Counted from the first letter of the stretch, positions 8,560 to 18,018 are shown. The stretch is 64,000 nucleotides of DNA from Streptomyces sp. AM 4-1-1 (GCF_029167625.1 NZ_CP119145.1:6448001-6512000), one strand, 5' to 3'. Numbers and translations: made by a program. The notes: generated by a model not told the origin, from the letters alone.

Positions 8560-9597
8560 GTGGTGGTGGAGCCGGTCGACGCGCTGGGACGGATCGCGTT
8601 CCTGCTGGAGCGGGGCGGCGCGGCCACGTATCGCGTACAGGCGTTCCGTACCGCTGCGGGGGTGGTCGATGCGATGGCGGAGGGCGAGGCCGCCCGGCGG
8701 GCGGCGGACGGGACACTGGAGGCGGTCAGGGGGATCGGCCCGAAGACGGCGCTCGTGGTCCGCGAGGCCCTGGCCGGACGGACACCGGACTATCTGGAGC
8801 GGCTGGAGGAAGAGGCCGCGGCGCCGCTCGCCGAAGGCGGTGAGGCGTTGCGCGCCCGGCTGCGGGGCGACTGCCATCTGCACTCGGACTGGTCGGACGG
8901 CGGCAGCCCGATCGAGGCCATGGGCCGCGCGGCCCAGGGGCTGGGCCACAGCTGGGCGGCCCTCACCGATCACTCTCCCCGGCTGACCGTCGCCCACGGT
9001 CTCTCGCCGGAACGGTTGCGACGACAACTGGCGGAGGTGGCGGAACTCAACGAGCGGTGGGCACCGTTCAGGCTGCTCACCGGAATCGAGTGCGACATCC
9101 TCCCGGACGGCTCCCTCGACCAGGAACCGGAACTGCTCGCGCGGCTCGATGTCGTGGTCGTGTCCGTCCACTCGAAGCTGCGCATGGACCGTGACGCGAT
9201 GACGCGGCGCATGATCGCGGCCGTTCGCCATCCGCACGCGGACGTACTGGGACACTGCACCGGGCGTCTGGTGACCGGGCGGGGACGCCCGGAGTCGGAG
9301 TTCGACGCGGAGGAGGTGTTCGCCGCGTGCGCGGAGGCGGGCACCGCCGTGGAGATCAACAGCCGCCCGGAGCGGCTCGATCCCCCACGGCGCCTGCTGC
9401 GCCGAGCGGTCGAGGCGGGCGTGCTGTTCGCGATCGACACCGACGCGCACGCGCCGGGGCAGCTGGACTGGCAGATCCGCGGCTGTGCGCGGGCCGAGGA
9501 GTGCGGGGTGCCGGTGGACCGCGTCGTCACGTCGTGGACGGCGGACGAGCTGCTGGCGTGGACGCGGGACGGGGAGCTTCCGGCGCGGCTGGCCTGA
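8560..9597 (+). CDS. PHP-domain phosphoesterase with N-terminal helix-hairpin-helix region (PolX-like)
   Basis: A probable metal-dependent phosphoesterase of about 345 residues. Residues 1-80 resemble the DNA polymerase X/HhH region (ATYRVQAFRTAAGVVDAM; GIGPKTALVVREAL). The PHP domain follows, beginning with H106-x-H108-x-D110 (DCHLHSDWSDGG), with further metal-ligand motifs ALTDHSPR, GIECDILPDG, HSKLRMDRD, HPHADVLGH and AIDTDAHAP. A polymerase palm is absent, so it keeps only the nuclease-like half of a PolX. The start is uncertain: GTG 8560 has GAGGGGG 7 nt upstream; GTG 8563, 8566 and 8539 are alternatives. It ends just before a strong terminator. A role in DNA repair or histidinol-phosphatase-like chemistry is possible. 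Confidence 0.85.
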   Translation: MVVEPVDALGRIAFLLERGGAATYRVQAFRTAAGVVDAMAEGEAARRAADGTLEAVRGIGPKTALVVREALAGRTPDYLERLEEEAAAPLAEGGEALRARLRGDCHLHSDWSDGGSPIEAMGRAAQGLGHSWAALTDHSPRLTVAHGLSPERLRRQLAEVAELNERWAPFRLLTGIECDILPDGSLDQEPELLARLDVVVVSVHSKLRMDRDAMTRRMIAAVRHPHADVLGHCTGRLVTGRGRPESEFDAEEVFAACAEAGTAVEINSRPERLDPPRRLLRRAVEAGVLFAIDTDAHAPGQLDWQIRGCARAEECGVPVDRVVTSWTADELLAWTRDGELPARLA

Positions 9598-9616
9598 GGA
9601 CGGGCCCGTGGGTGAC

Positions 9617-9654
9617 GAAGCGGGGCGGCCCCGGGCCGGGGGCCGCCCCGCTTC
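9617..9654 (+). terminator. Strong hairpin terminator after the PHP-domain gene
   Basis: Arms 9617-9632 and 9639-9654 form a perfect 16-bp stem with a 6-nt loop (gggccg), starting 20 nt after the PHP stop codon. There is no U-tract. It may also stop transcription arriving from the right. Confidence 0.8.
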
Positions 9655-9942
9655 GGAGGCCGGGGGTGATCGCCGCTGTCAGCAGGAGGCACCGGTGCCG
9701 AACGGTCCGGTTCCCGTCGGACCGGCTCCCTTCGAGGCGCCGGCTCGGACCGCCATCCGGCCCGTCCGTACGGGCGGGGGGCCGAACGCCGAGCGGGCCG
9801 TCCTCCCGATGCGGGAAGAACGGCCCGCGCACACGGAACACCCGTTCGGCGTACGCACCCGCCCACCGTGGGAGCGGAGCGCCCGCATCAGTGCGGCGCG
9901 TCGGCACCCACCCCGTCCGGGGTGACGGACGCGCCGGGTACG
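9655..9942. other. 288-bp gap, no gene recognised
   Basis: This stretch lies between the PHP-gene terminator and the end of the leftward DUF3618 gene. Open frames on both strands lack ribosome-binding sites and any recognisable motif. I see nothing functional beyond possible transcription-termination structure. Confidence 0.4.
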
Positions 9943-10374
9943 TCAGCCGCGTCGGGCCCGGCGGACGAGGCAGACCACGGCCAGCGTGGCGACCCCGAGC
10001 CCGATGAGCAGACCCCGGTTGTCCCGGGCCGCCCCCATGGCCCGAGCGGCCTTCTCCTGTACGGCGTCCGGGGTGTTGTCCTGGATGGCGACACCCAGCG
10101 AGGAGGCCGCGTCGGCCAACTGCCCGGCGGCCTGTCCCGCCTTCTCCCGTACCGGCTCGGGGGTCCTGGCGCGGGCCACGTCGCGGGCGTGCGTGGTCGC
10201 GCCCTGGACCCTGTCCTTCAGCTCCGCCCCCATGTCGCGCGCCCGAGCCTTCACGTCGGCCTTGGCCGTCAGCGCCTCCACGGTCCGGCCGAGCTCGTCA
10301 CGGGTGCCCTCGACCCGCTCGCGCAGCTCCTCGGGGCTCGGGGTGGAACCGCTGTCGTGCGACTTCTCGTTCAT
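9943..10374 (-). CDS. DUF3618 domain membrane-anchored protein
   Basis: A 143-residue protein with a charged N-terminal half matching DUF3618 (SPEELRERVEGTRDELGRTV), a long amphipathic stretch that could form a coiled coil (residues 40-110) and one C-terminal membrane helix (LLIGLGVATLAVVCLV) followed by RRARRG. Such proteins occur beside holin-like genes in actinobacteria and are often linked to envelope stress, though their function is undefined. Its ATG at 10374 overlaps the stop codon of the upstream holin-like gene by 4 bp (ATGA), so the two are translationally coupled and probably act together at the membrane. Confidence 0.85.
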   Translation of the reverse strand: MNEKSHDSGSTPSPEELRERVEGTRDELGRTVEALTAKADVKARARDMGAELKDRVQGATTHARDVARARTPEPVREKAGQAAGQLADAASSLGVAIQDNTPDAVQEKAARAMGAARDNRGLLIGLGVATLAVVCLVRRARRG

Positions 10375-10814
10375 CGGTGTGTCCTTTCCTTGATCTCCGC
10401 CACGTCGGCCTTGACACCGTCGATGGCCTGCTCGGGGGCGGGCGGCATCGCCCGGCCGAGCTGCTTCCTGCCGCTGAGGGCGAAGGCCCCCGCCGTCGCG
10501 CACAGCACCGCCGTCACCACGAGAGCGGCGCCCCACACCGGCAGGACCAGCGCGAGTGCGGCGATGGCCGCGACGGCGAGGGTCTGGAGGGCCACGAAGC
10601 CCACCACGCCCGCACCGCCGAAGAGGCCGCCGCCGAGACCGAAGCGCTTGCCCTTGCGCACCATCTCGGCCTGCGCCAGGGCGAGTTCCTGCCGCGCCAA
10701 CCGGGTGATCTGCTCCGACGCGAGGCCGACCAGCTCACTCGTCGACGCTTCGGAGGGACGGTCCGATGAGGAACCGGGGGCGAGATCGGTCGGGCGGTCG
10801 TGCGTCGTGGCCAT
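10371..10814 (-). CDS. Phage-holin-family (Phage_holin_3_6/DUF1469-type) membrane protein
   Basis: A 147-residue protein: a disordered, Ser/Pro-rich N-terminus, a conserved amphipathic segment typical of this chromosomal family (LASEQITRLARQELALAQAEM), two membrane helices (VGFVALQTLAVAAIAALALVL and AALVVTAVLCATAGAFAL) and a charged tail. The holin name reflects sequence similarity, not lysis; these proteins are widespread in actinobacterial chromosomes. ATG 10814 is preceded by AAAGGTG. It is the first gene of a two-gene unit with the DUF3618 gene. A perfect 12-bp inverted repeat lies 32 bp upstream. Confidence 0.85.
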   Translation of the reverse strand: MATTHDRPTDLAPGSSSDRPSEASTSELVGLASEQITRLARQELALAQAEMVRKGKRFGLGGGLFGGAGVVGFVALQTLAVAAIAALALVLPVWGAALVVTAVLCATAGAFALSGRKQLGRAMPPAPEQAIDGVKADVAEIKERTHR

Positions 10815-10845
10815 CCTTCACACCTTTCTGTCTGCGGCCCGCCCG

Positions 10846-10874
10846 ACCGTCCATGACGGGAGGTCATGGACGGT
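10846..10874. promoter_or_regulatory. Perfect 12-bp inverted repeat upstream of the holin-like gene
   Basis: accgtccatgac (10846-10857) and gtcatggacggt (10863-10874) are separated by gggag. The repeat sits 32 bp before the start of the leftward holin/DUF3618 unit, so it could be an operator or a 5'-leader hairpin. No regulator can be assigned. Confidence 0.4.
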
Positions 10875-11396
10875 CCGGCCGTTCACCGGACGCGCCCGGC
10901 GCGTTCCCGGCCGGACCACGGCCGCGGACCGTTGCTCCGTGTCGCCGTTCCGGGACGGCCGCGCGCCGTACGAAGTTCTTCGCGTGCGGGCACGATCACC
11001 GCGTGCCCCTGTTCCGGCCCGCCACACACGGGGCGTGCACCCTTGTCGGTCCGCGCACCGGGCCGCCGGCGTCCCGCCGGCCTCCTCGCGGGGCGTCCCG
11101 GCCGCCCGGCGAGGCGGAAGGACGCGGCGCTGTTCCGGACGGGGGAGATGGGCATCGGATCTTGACCGGGAGGGGGGACGGCCGGACGGTGAAGATGCTT
11201 GTATGGGCGGACCACGTCAGGAACCCGTCCGACATCCTTCAAGATCCGGCATTCTTCAGATCCGACGTCCTCACAGACCGGCGCAGACCCAGACACCGAC
11301 ACCGACGCAGACACAGAGACCGATCCCGGACCGGTACCGGCGGCCGGTGCCATGACCGGAGTGGACGACCCCGACCCGCGAGAAGACGGACTCCTC
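10875..11396. other. Divergent intergenic region, about 520 bp, no gene
   Basis: This lies between the leftward holin-like gene and the rightward peptidase operon. It includes a low-complexity run of gac/cac triplets at about 11280-11325 that gives an artificial Asp/Thr-rich frame. Codon bias is weak. It should contain two promoters, but I cannot place them securely. Confidence 0.4.
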
Positions 11397-12230
11397 ATGA
11401 AGATCCTGATCAGCGCCGACATGGAGGGCGCCACGGGGGTGACCTGGCCCGCCGACGTGCTGCCCGGCACCCCGGAGTGGGAGCGGTGCCGCGCGATGTT
11501 CACCTCCGACGTGAACGCGGCGGTTCTCGGTTTCTACGACGGGGGCGCCGACGACGTCATCATCAACGAGGCGCACTGGTCCATGCGCAACCTCCTGCTG
11601 GAACGGCTCGACGACCGGGCCCGGATGCTCACCGGCAGACACAAGTCCCTGAGCATGGTCGAGGGCGTCCAGCACGGGGACGTGGACGGCATCGCCTTCG
11701 TCGGCTATCACACGGGCGCCGGTACGAAGGGTGTCCTCGCCCACACCTATCTCGCCAACTCCATCACGGGGGTGTGGCTGAACGGGGTGCGCGCCGGCGA
11801 GGGACTGCTCAACGCCAGGGTGGCCGCCGAGTACGGTGTGCCGGTCGTCCTCGTCACCGGCGACGACCTGACCTGCGAGGACGCCGAGGGGTACGCCCCC
11901 GCCGCCCGCAAGGTCGCGGTCAAGGACCATGTGTCGCGGTACGCGGCGGTGTGCCGGACCCCGGCCCGTACCGCCGCCGACATCCGCGCCGCGGCCGAGG
12001 AGGCGGCCGGTTTGGCGGTGCGTCACGCCCGGGTGGACGGCGGTCCGTTTACGGTGGAGCTGGAGTTCGACGCCGAACACCTGTCCGCCGCCGCCACCGT
12101 GGTCCCCGGCGTCGCCCCCAGCGGTGAGCGGCGTGTGGCCTACACGAGCGCGACGATGTACGAAGGCATCCGCACATTCAAGGCGGTGACGACGATCGTG
12201 TCGTCCGCCGTGGAGGAACAGTATGGCTGA
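11397..12230 (+). CDS. M55-family D-aminopeptidase (DppA-like)
   Basis: A zinc-dependent aminopeptidase of 277 residues expected to release N-terminal D-amino acids from peptides. It begins with the family signature MKILISADMEGATGV (metal ligands D8 and E10), followed by INEAHWSMRNLL and FVGYHTGAG, which carry the usual histidine ligands, and VTGDDLTCEDAEGY. ATG 11397 was preferred because the family starts at MKI; ATG 11352 in the same frame would add 15 residues. The end overlaps the next peptidase gene by 8 bp. With the M20 and S9 genes it suggests an operon for using peptides, perhaps from cell-wall turnover. Confidence 0.9.
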   Translation: MKILISADMEGATGVTWPADVLPGTPEWERCRAMFTSDVNAAVLGFYDGGADDVIINEAHWSMRNLLLERLDDRARMLTGRHKSLSMVEGVQHGDVDGIAFVGYHTGAGTKGVLAHTYLANSITGVWLNGVRAGEGLLNARVAAEYGVPVVLVTGDDLTCEDAEGYAPAARKVAVKDHVSRYAAVCRTPARTAADIRAAAEEAAGLAVRHARVDGGPFTVELEFDAEHLSAAATVVPGVAPSGERRVAYTSATMYEGIRTFKAVTTIVSSAVEEQYG

Positions 12231-13611
12231 GATGCCACCGACCGCCCCGTCCGCACCGACCACCGCCTCGCCCGCCCGGAGCCCCGACACCGGCCCGGTC
12301 GACGGCCGGGCGCTCGACGAATCGGTGACCTTCACCTCCGAACTGATCCGGATCGACACGACCAACCGGGGCGGCGGCGACTGCCGCGAGCGCCCCGCCG
12401 CCGAGTACGTCGCCGAACGGCTCGCCGCCACCGGACTGGAACCCGTCCTGCTGGAGCGCACCCCCGGACGCACCAACGTGGTCGCCAGGATCGAGGGCAC
12501 CGACCCGTCGGCCGACGCCCTCCTCGTGCACGGCCATCTCGACGTGGTGCCCGCGGAGGCGGCGGACTGGACCGTCCACCCGTTCTCCGGGGAGATCCGG
12601 GATGGTGTCGTATGGGGCCGCGGCGCCATCGACATGAAGAACATGGACGCGATGGTCCTCGCCGTCGTACGGGCCTGGGCACGTGCCGGGGTCCGGCCCC
12701 GGCGGGACATCGTGATCGCGTACACCGCGGACGAGGAGGCCAGCGCCGACGACGGGTCCGGCTTTCTCGCCGACCGGCACGCCGGGCTCTTCGAGGGCTG
12801 TACGGAAGGCATCAGCGAGTCCGGTGCCTTCACCTTCCACGCCGGGCCGGGGATGTCGCTCTACCCGATCGCGGCGGGCGAGCGCGGCACCGGCTGGCTC
12901 AAGCTCACCGCCCACGGTAAGGCGGGTCACGGCTCCAAGGTCAACAAGGCCAACGCGGTCAGCGCGCTCGCCGCGGCCGTCGCCCGCATCGGGGCGCACG
13001 AATGGCCGGTGCGCCTCACCCCGACCGTGCGGGCCGCGCTCACCGAGATCGCCGCGCTGCACGGCATAAGCGCGGACCTGGACTCTCCCGGCTTCGAGGT
13101 GGACGAACTGCTGGGCAAGCTCGGCCCGGCCGCCGCGCTGATCGAGCCGACCGTCCGCAACAGCGCCAACCCGACCATGCTGGACGCCGGGTACAAGGTC
13201 AACGTGATCCCTGGCCGCGCCACCGCGTACATCGACGGCCGGACCGTCCCCGGCGGTGAGGACGAGTTCCGCGCCACCCTCGACCGGCTGACCGGACCCG
13301 ACGTCGACTGGGAGTTCGACCACCGGGAGGTCGCCCTCCAGGCACCGGTCGACTCCCCGACGTACGCCGGACTGCGCGCGGCGGTGGAACGCTTCGACCC
13401 GGACGGGCACGTCGTGCCGTACTGCATGTCGGGAGGCACCGACGCCAAGCAGTTCTCCCGGCTCGGCATCACCGGCTACGGATTCTCACCGCTGAAACTG
13501 CCCGTCGGCTTCGACTACCAGGCGCTCTTCCACGGTGTCGACGAACGGGTGCCGGTCGAGGCCCTGCACTTCGGCGTCCGGGTCCTCGACCACTACCTGC
13601 GCACGGCGTAG
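12223..13611 (+). CDS. M20-family metallopeptidase (ArgE/DapE/CPG2-like)
   Basis: A di-zinc exopeptidase or amidohydrolase of 462 residues. Family motifs are in order: HGHLDVVPA with the first zinc histidine and the catalytic aspartate environment, WGRGAIDMKN with the bridging Asp, YTADEEAS with the catalytic Glu, and HGKAGHGS at the lid-domain boundary. The C-terminal zinc-ligand region is LFHGVDERVPV. The first 25 residues are disordered and Pro/Ala-rich, so a later start is possible, but ATG 12223 overlaps the DppA-like gene by 8 bp and implies coupling. The protein has no signal peptide and should be cytosolic. A perfect 20-bp hairpin starts at its stop codon. Confidence 0.9.
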   Translation: MAEMPPTAPSAPTTASPARSPDTGPVDGRALDESVTFTSELIRIDTTNRGGGDCRERPAAEYVAERLAATGLEPVLLERTPGRTNVVARIEGTDPSADALLVHGHLDVVPAEAADWTVHPFSGEIRDGVVWGRGAIDMKNMDAMVLAVVRAWARAGVRPRRDIVIAYTADEEASADDGSGFLADRHAGLFEGCTEGISESGAFTFHAGPGMSLYPIAAGERGTGWLKLTAHGKAGHGSKVNKANAVSALAAAVARIGAHEWPVRLTPTVRAALTEIAALHGISADLDSPGFEVDELLGKLGPAAALIEPTVRNSANPTMLDAGYKVNVIPGRATAYIDGRTVPGGEDEFRATLDRLTGPDVDWEFDHREVALQAPVDSPTYAGLRAAVERFDPDGHVVPYCMSGGTDAKQFSRLGITGYGFSPLKLPVGFDYQALFHGVDERVPVEALHFGVRVLDHYLRTA

Positions 13612-13660
13612 ACCGTGTCGTCGCGAACGGTGCCCGGCCGCCGTTCGCGACGACACGGTC
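13611..13660 (+). terminator. Perfect 20-bp-stem hairpin between two peptidase genes
   Basis: Arms 13611-13630 (gaccgtgtcgtcgcgaacgg) and 13641-13660 (its exact complement) enclose a 10-nt loop. The first base is the last base of the M20 stop codon. It may be a terminator, or an attenuator that reduces expression of the S9 gene 41 nt further on; it could also protect the upstream mRNA from 3' decay. Confidence 0.7.
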
Positions 13661-13701
13661 CGGCCGGTACGACTCCGCACCCAGCGACAGGGGAATCCAC
13701 C

Positions 13702-15708
13702 ATGGTGCCCACCGGGGCTTACGGAACCTGGCCGTCACCCGTCGACGCGGCGCTCGCCGCTTCGCACGACGGCCGTCCGGACCACGTAGGAGTCGTCGGG
13801 GACGAGGTGTGGTGGACCGAGCCGCGCCCGGCCGAGAACGGCCGCCGCGCGCTGATCCGCCGCCGGGCCGACGGCGCCACCGGCTCCGTGCTGCCCGCCC
13901 CGTGGGACGTCCGCAGCCGCGTCATCGAGTACGGCGGACAGCCGTGGGCGGGGACCGTACGGCCCGACGGCGGCCCGCTGATCGTGTTCGTCGACTTCGC
14001 CGACCAACGGCTGTACGCGTACGCCCCGGACGGGCCCGGCGAACCCTGGCCGCTCACCCCGGTGTCGGACCTGGGCGGCGGGCTGCGCTGGGTCGACCCG
14101 CACCTCCACCTCGACCAGGGTGAGCGGGGCGAGGTCTGGTGCGTACTGGAGGAGTTCACGGGGGCGGGGCCGACCGATCTGCGCAGGCTGATCGCAGCCG
14201 TACCGCTGGACGGCTCGGCGGCCGGCGACCGGGAGGCCGTACGGGAACTCACCGACGACCGGCACCGGTTCGTCACCGGGCCGAAGCTCTCCCCGGACGG
14301 GCGACGGGCCGCGTGGATCACCTGGGACCACCCGCGGATGCCGTGGGACGGCACGGTGGTGATGGTCGCCGACGTGGTGAACGGCTCCCTCACCGGGTCC
14401 CGCCCGGTCGTCGGCGACATCGACGAGTCCGTGGCCCAGGTGGAGTGGGACCGGGACGGCTCGCTGCTGTTCGTCTCGGACATCGGCAACTGGTGGGAGC
14501 CGCAACGCCTGCGCCCCGGCTCGGTGGCCCGCGCGGTGCTGCCCACCAGCAGGCTCTGTCCCGGCCGGGAGGAGGAGTTCGGCGGGGCGCTCTGGAAGAT
14601 CGGCCTCAGCTGGTTCCGTCCGCTGGAGAACGGCACGATCGCCGTCATCCACGGCAAGGGCACCAACACGCTCGGCATACTCGACCCGGAGACCGGTGAA
14701 CTGGTCGACGTCGCGGGGGACAGGACCGAGTGGGCGGCCACCCTCGCGGTGGACGGCAGCCGCGTCATCGGCGTCGCCGCGAGCCCGCACAGCTCGTACG
14801 AGGTCGTCGAACTGGACACCGCCACCGGCCACACCCGGGTCATCGGCGCACCTCACCGGGACCCGGTCGATCCGGCGTACTACCCGACGACGGACGTCCG
14901 TACGTTCTCCGGCCCCGGCGGCCGTGAGATCCACGCCCACGTCCATCCGCCGCACAGCCCCGACCGGACCGGACCGGACGACGAACGCCCGCCCTACGTG
15001 GTGTGGGCACACGGCGGGCCCACCAGCCGCAACCCGCTCGTGCTCGATCTGGAGGTCGCCTACTTCACCTCACGCGGCATCGGCGTCGTCGAGGTCGACT
15101 ACGGGGGCTCGACCGGCTACGGCAGGGAGTACCGCGAACGGCTGCGCGAACAGTGGGGCGTCGTCGACGTGGAGGACTGCGCCGCCGTCGCGCGGGCCCT
15201 TGCCGCCGAGGGGACCGCGGACCCGGACCGGCTGGCCGTCCGGGGCGGCAGCGCCGGTGGCTGGACCGCCGCCGCCTCCCTGACCGGTACCGACGTCTAC
15301 GCCTGCGGCACCATCCTCTTCCCGGTCCTCGACCTGACGGGGTGGGCCACCGACGGGACCCACGACTTCGAGTCGCAGTACCTCGACTCCCTCATCGGTC
15401 CGCTCGACGAGGTGCCCGAGCGCTACCGGGACCGCTCGCCGCTGACCGCCGCCGGTCGGCTCAGCACCCCGTTCCTGCTGCTCCAGGGCCTGGACGACGT
15501 GATCTGCCCGCCGGTCCAGTGCGAACGGTTCCTGGCCGCCGTGCGAGGTCGTGGAGTTCCGCACGCCTATCTGGCGTTCGAGGGCGAGGGCCACGGATTC
15601 CGGCGCGCCGACACCATGATCCGCGCACTGGAGGCGGAACTCTCCCTGTACGCACAGACGTTCGGCTTGTCCCGCCCCGATGTGCCGAGGCTGGAGCTGG
15701 AGCGGTGA
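13702..15708 (+). CDS. S9-family serine peptidase (acylaminoacyl-/prolyl-oligopeptidase type)
   Basis: A cytosolic oligopeptidase of 668 residues. Residues 1-400 form a beta-propeller with repeated strands (KLSPDGRRAAWITWDHPRMP; GSLLFVSDIGNWWEPQRL). The C-terminal alpha/beta hydrolase has GGSAGG with nucleophile Ser517, Asp598 or Asp599 in QGLDDVICPP, and His631 in GEGHGF. The propeller restricts access so that short peptides are cleaved. ATG 13702 has AGGGGA about 8 nt upstream. It follows the M20 gene by 90 bp across a strong hairpin. With the DppA-like and M20 enzymes it would take peptides to amino acids. Confidence 0.92.
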   Translation: MVPTGAYGTWPSPVDAALAASHDGRPDHVGVVGDEVWWTEPRPAENGRRALIRRRADGATGSVLPAPWDVRSRVIEYGGQPWAGTVRPDGGPLIVFVDFADQRLYAYAPDGPGEPWPLTPVSDLGGGLRWVDPHLHLDQGERGEVWCVLEEFTGAGPTDLRRLIAAVPLDGSAAGDREAVRELTDDRHRFVTGPKLSPDGRRAAWITWDHPRMPWDGTVVMVADVVNGSLTGSRPVVGDIDESVAQVEWDRDGSLLFVSDIGNWWEPQRLRPGSVARAVLPTSRLCPGREEEFGGALWKIGLSWFRPLENGTIAVIHGKGTNTLGILDPETGELVDVAGDRTEWAATLAVDGSRVIGVAASPHSSYEVVELDTATGHTRVIGAPHRDPVDPAYYPTTDVRTFSGPGGREIHAHVHPPHSPDRTGPDDERPPYVVWAHGGPTSRNPLVLDLEVAYFTSRGIGVVEVDYGGSTGYGREYRERLREQWGVVDVEDCAAVARALAAEGTADPDRLAVRGGSAGGWTAAASLTGTDVYACGTILFPVLDLTGWATDGTHDFESQYLDSLIGPLDEVPERYRDRSPLTAAGRLSTPFLLLQGLDDVICPPVQCERFLAAVRGRGVPHAYLAFEGEGHGFRRADTMIRALEAELSLYAQTFGLSRPDVPRLELER

Positions 15709-15967
15709 CCCACGTCCGACGTGATCGGTGGGGCCTGGTTGGCCGGACGTGATCGGCCGGGCGTGAGTGATTCGGTACGACCGGCCCGGCGTGACCGGTC
15801 CGGCATCGACCGAGGCTCCGTCAACGCGCCGAATGTGTCGGTCAACTGTTCGATCATGCCTCCCGGGGCCCCGTTCGGCGGTGTTGACGCGGCTATGACG
15901 GGCGCCACACCATGATCGTGATTCGCTGCATACCGGTCAGTAAGGTGCCCTCGGTCTGGAGGTCCTC

Positions 15968-17755
15968 GTGTCGCGTGCCGTCCCTGGATTCCGTAGAACT
16001 CTCACAGGTCTCGCCTGCGCCGCGCTCGCCGCGCCGCTCGTCCTCACCGCCCCGGCGCACGCCTCCGGCACCGCCGCCCGCACGGTCACCCCGCTGCGGT
16101 TCACCGTCCCGGCCGGCGGCCGTTCCTGCACGGTGGACGCCGACCTCTACCGGCCGGCCGGAGTCGACGCCCGGCACCCCGCCCCCGCCGTCCTCGCCAC
16201 CAACGGCTTCGGCGGCAGCAAGTCGGACGGCACCACCGACGCGATCGGCAGGGCCTTCGCCGACCGGGGCTATGTTGCCCTCGTCTACTCCGGACTGGGA
16301 TTCGGCGCGTCCGGCTGTCTGATCGCACTCGACGCCCCGGACACCGACGGCCGGGCGGCGAGCGGACTGATCGACTTCCTCGCCGGGTCCCGTGACGCCG
16401 ACGACGGCAGCCACGCCGACTACGTCACCCAGGACGGGCCGGGAGATCCGAGGGTCGGGATGATCGGCGGCTCGTACGGCGGCGCCGTGCAACTGGCCAC
16501 CGCCGCGGTCGACCACCGGGTCGACGCGATCGTCCCCATGGTCACCTGGAACGACCTGTCGTACTCCCTGGCCCCCAACAACACCGGGGCCGGGAGAGGG
16601 GTCTCGTCCGACACCCCCGGGGTCTTCAAATGGCAGTGGACCAACGGCTTCTACCTCATGGGCGAGGGGCAGCCGCTCCTCGTGCCCCGCCTCGACCCTT
16701 CGAGGTTCGGCAGCCTGAGCTGTCTGCACTTCGAGGTGAGGGTCTGCGAGGCCGTACGGCTGCTCAACTCCGGCCGTCTGAAGGACGGGAGCGCCGCCGA
16801 CGTGATCGACTACCTGCGCGCTGTCTCGCCGGTGTCGTACCTCGACCGGATCGAGACCCCCACCCTGCTGGTGCAGGGACAGGACGACACCCTGTTCAAC
16901 CTCAACGAGGCCACCGCCACCTACCGGGCCCTCAAGGCGCGGGGCACCGAGGTCAAGATGATCTGGCAGGCGTGGGGGCACAGCGGCGGCCAGGTGCCGG
17001 GCGAGTGGGACCTCACCGAGGGGAACCTCGACGGCAGTTACGTCGGCGGACGGGTCCTCGCCTGGTTCGACCGCTACCTCCGGCACCGGACCGGTACCGA
17101 CACCGGTCCCGAGTTCGCCTACTACCGCGACTGGCGGAGCGGCTACGGCACCGCGTCCGAACCACCCGCCCTCACCCGGACGTTCAGGCTCTCCGGCGAC
17201 GGCGGACTCGTCGACAGCCGGGCCGTGGCCGCCCGGGGCAGCCGCCGCTACACCAACTGGCCGGTCCCGACCAGCCATTCCGAGTTCTCCCTGGCGACTC
17301 TGATCGGTCTGTCCGACCCCCGGCCCTATGACACCCCGGGCACCTGCCTCGGCTGGACCAGCGCCCCGCTGACATCGCCCGTCGACGTGGTCGGCGCGCC
17401 GAGGGCCACGCTGAGGGTCGTCTCACCGAGGGCGGAACGGACGCGGAACAGCGGTGACGCCGCCGACAAGCTGGTGCTCTTCGCCAAGGTGTACGACCTG
17501 GCTCCGAACGGCTCGAAGACACTGGTGAACCGGCTGGTCGCACCGGTCCGGGTGCCGGACCCCGGCAAACCCTTCACCGTCGAGCTGCCGGGAATCGTGC
17601 ACCGCTACCAGGCGGGGCACCGGCTGCACTTCGTGCTCGCGGCGAGCGACACCGCGTATTTCGGCAACCGCGGGGCCACACCCGTCACGGTCGTCAACGG
17701 GCCCGGGGGCACCGGAACCCTCCAGCTGCCGGTCGTCGGCGGCGCGACGACCTGA
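15968..17755 (+). CDS. Secreted CocE/NonD-family (X-Pro dipeptidyl-peptidase-like) hydrolase
   Basis: A 595-residue secreted alpha/beta hydrolase. The N-terminus is a signal peptide: basic start, hydrophobic core LTGLACAALAAPLVLTA, likely cleavage after AHA near residue 32. The catalytic domain follows with GGSYGG (nucleophile Ser169), Asp in VQGQDDTLF and His in AWGHSGG. Residues 400-595 form the jelly-roll domain typical of the S15/CocE group (APLTSPVDVVGAPRATLRVV; PGIVHRYQAGHRLHFVLA). Members cleave X-Pro peptides, esters or acylated drugs. GTG 15968 follows GGAGG. It is 259 bp beyond the S9 gene, so probably has its own promoter. Confidence 0.88.
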   Translation: MSRAVPGFRRTLTGLACAALAAPLVLTAPAHASGTAARTVTPLRFTVPAGGRSCTVDADLYRPAGVDARHPAPAVLATNGFGGSKSDGTTDAIGRAFADRGYVALVYSGLGFGASGCLIALDAPDTDGRAASGLIDFLAGSRDADDGSHADYVTQDGPGDPRVGMIGGSYGGAVQLATAAVDHRVDAIVPMVTWNDLSYSLAPNNTGAGRGVSSDTPGVFKWQWTNGFYLMGEGQPLLVPRLDPSRFGSLSCLHFEVRVCEAVRLLNSGRLKDGSAADVIDYLRAVSPVSYLDRIETPTLLVQGQDDTLFNLNEATATYRALKARGTEVKMIWQAWGHSGGQVPGEWDLTEGNLDGSYVGGRVLAWFDRYLRHRTGTDTGPEFAYYRDWRSGYGTASEPPALTRTFRLSGDGGLVDSRAVAARGSRRYTNWPVPTSHSEFSLATLIGLSDPRPYDTPGTCLGWTSAPLTSPVDVVGAPRATLRVVSPRAERTRNSGDAADKLVLFAKVYDLAPNGSKTLVNRLVAPVRVPDPGKPFTVELPGIVHRYQAGHRLHFVLAASDTAYFGNRGATPVTVVNGPGGTGTLQLPVVGGATT

Positions 17756-18018
17756 GCCCGGCCGCCGGACGGGCGTCGCCCGCCACCGGAGGATGGGTTC
17801 GCCGCGCCGATCCCGCGACCGGAGAGCCCCGGGCGCTGAGCCGTCCGGGTGATATCCGCCGCGCGTCGCCAAGCACTGGTTCGAACACGGTCCCGCGGGT
17901 ACCCCGAACGCCTGGCGTTCCGTGGGCGCGCTCCGTGGACGCGGTACGCCTTGAGGACGCCGTTCGGAGCGGCTTCGGGCGGCTTCGCGCAGTACGGACG
18001 ACAGGAGGACAGACCGCC

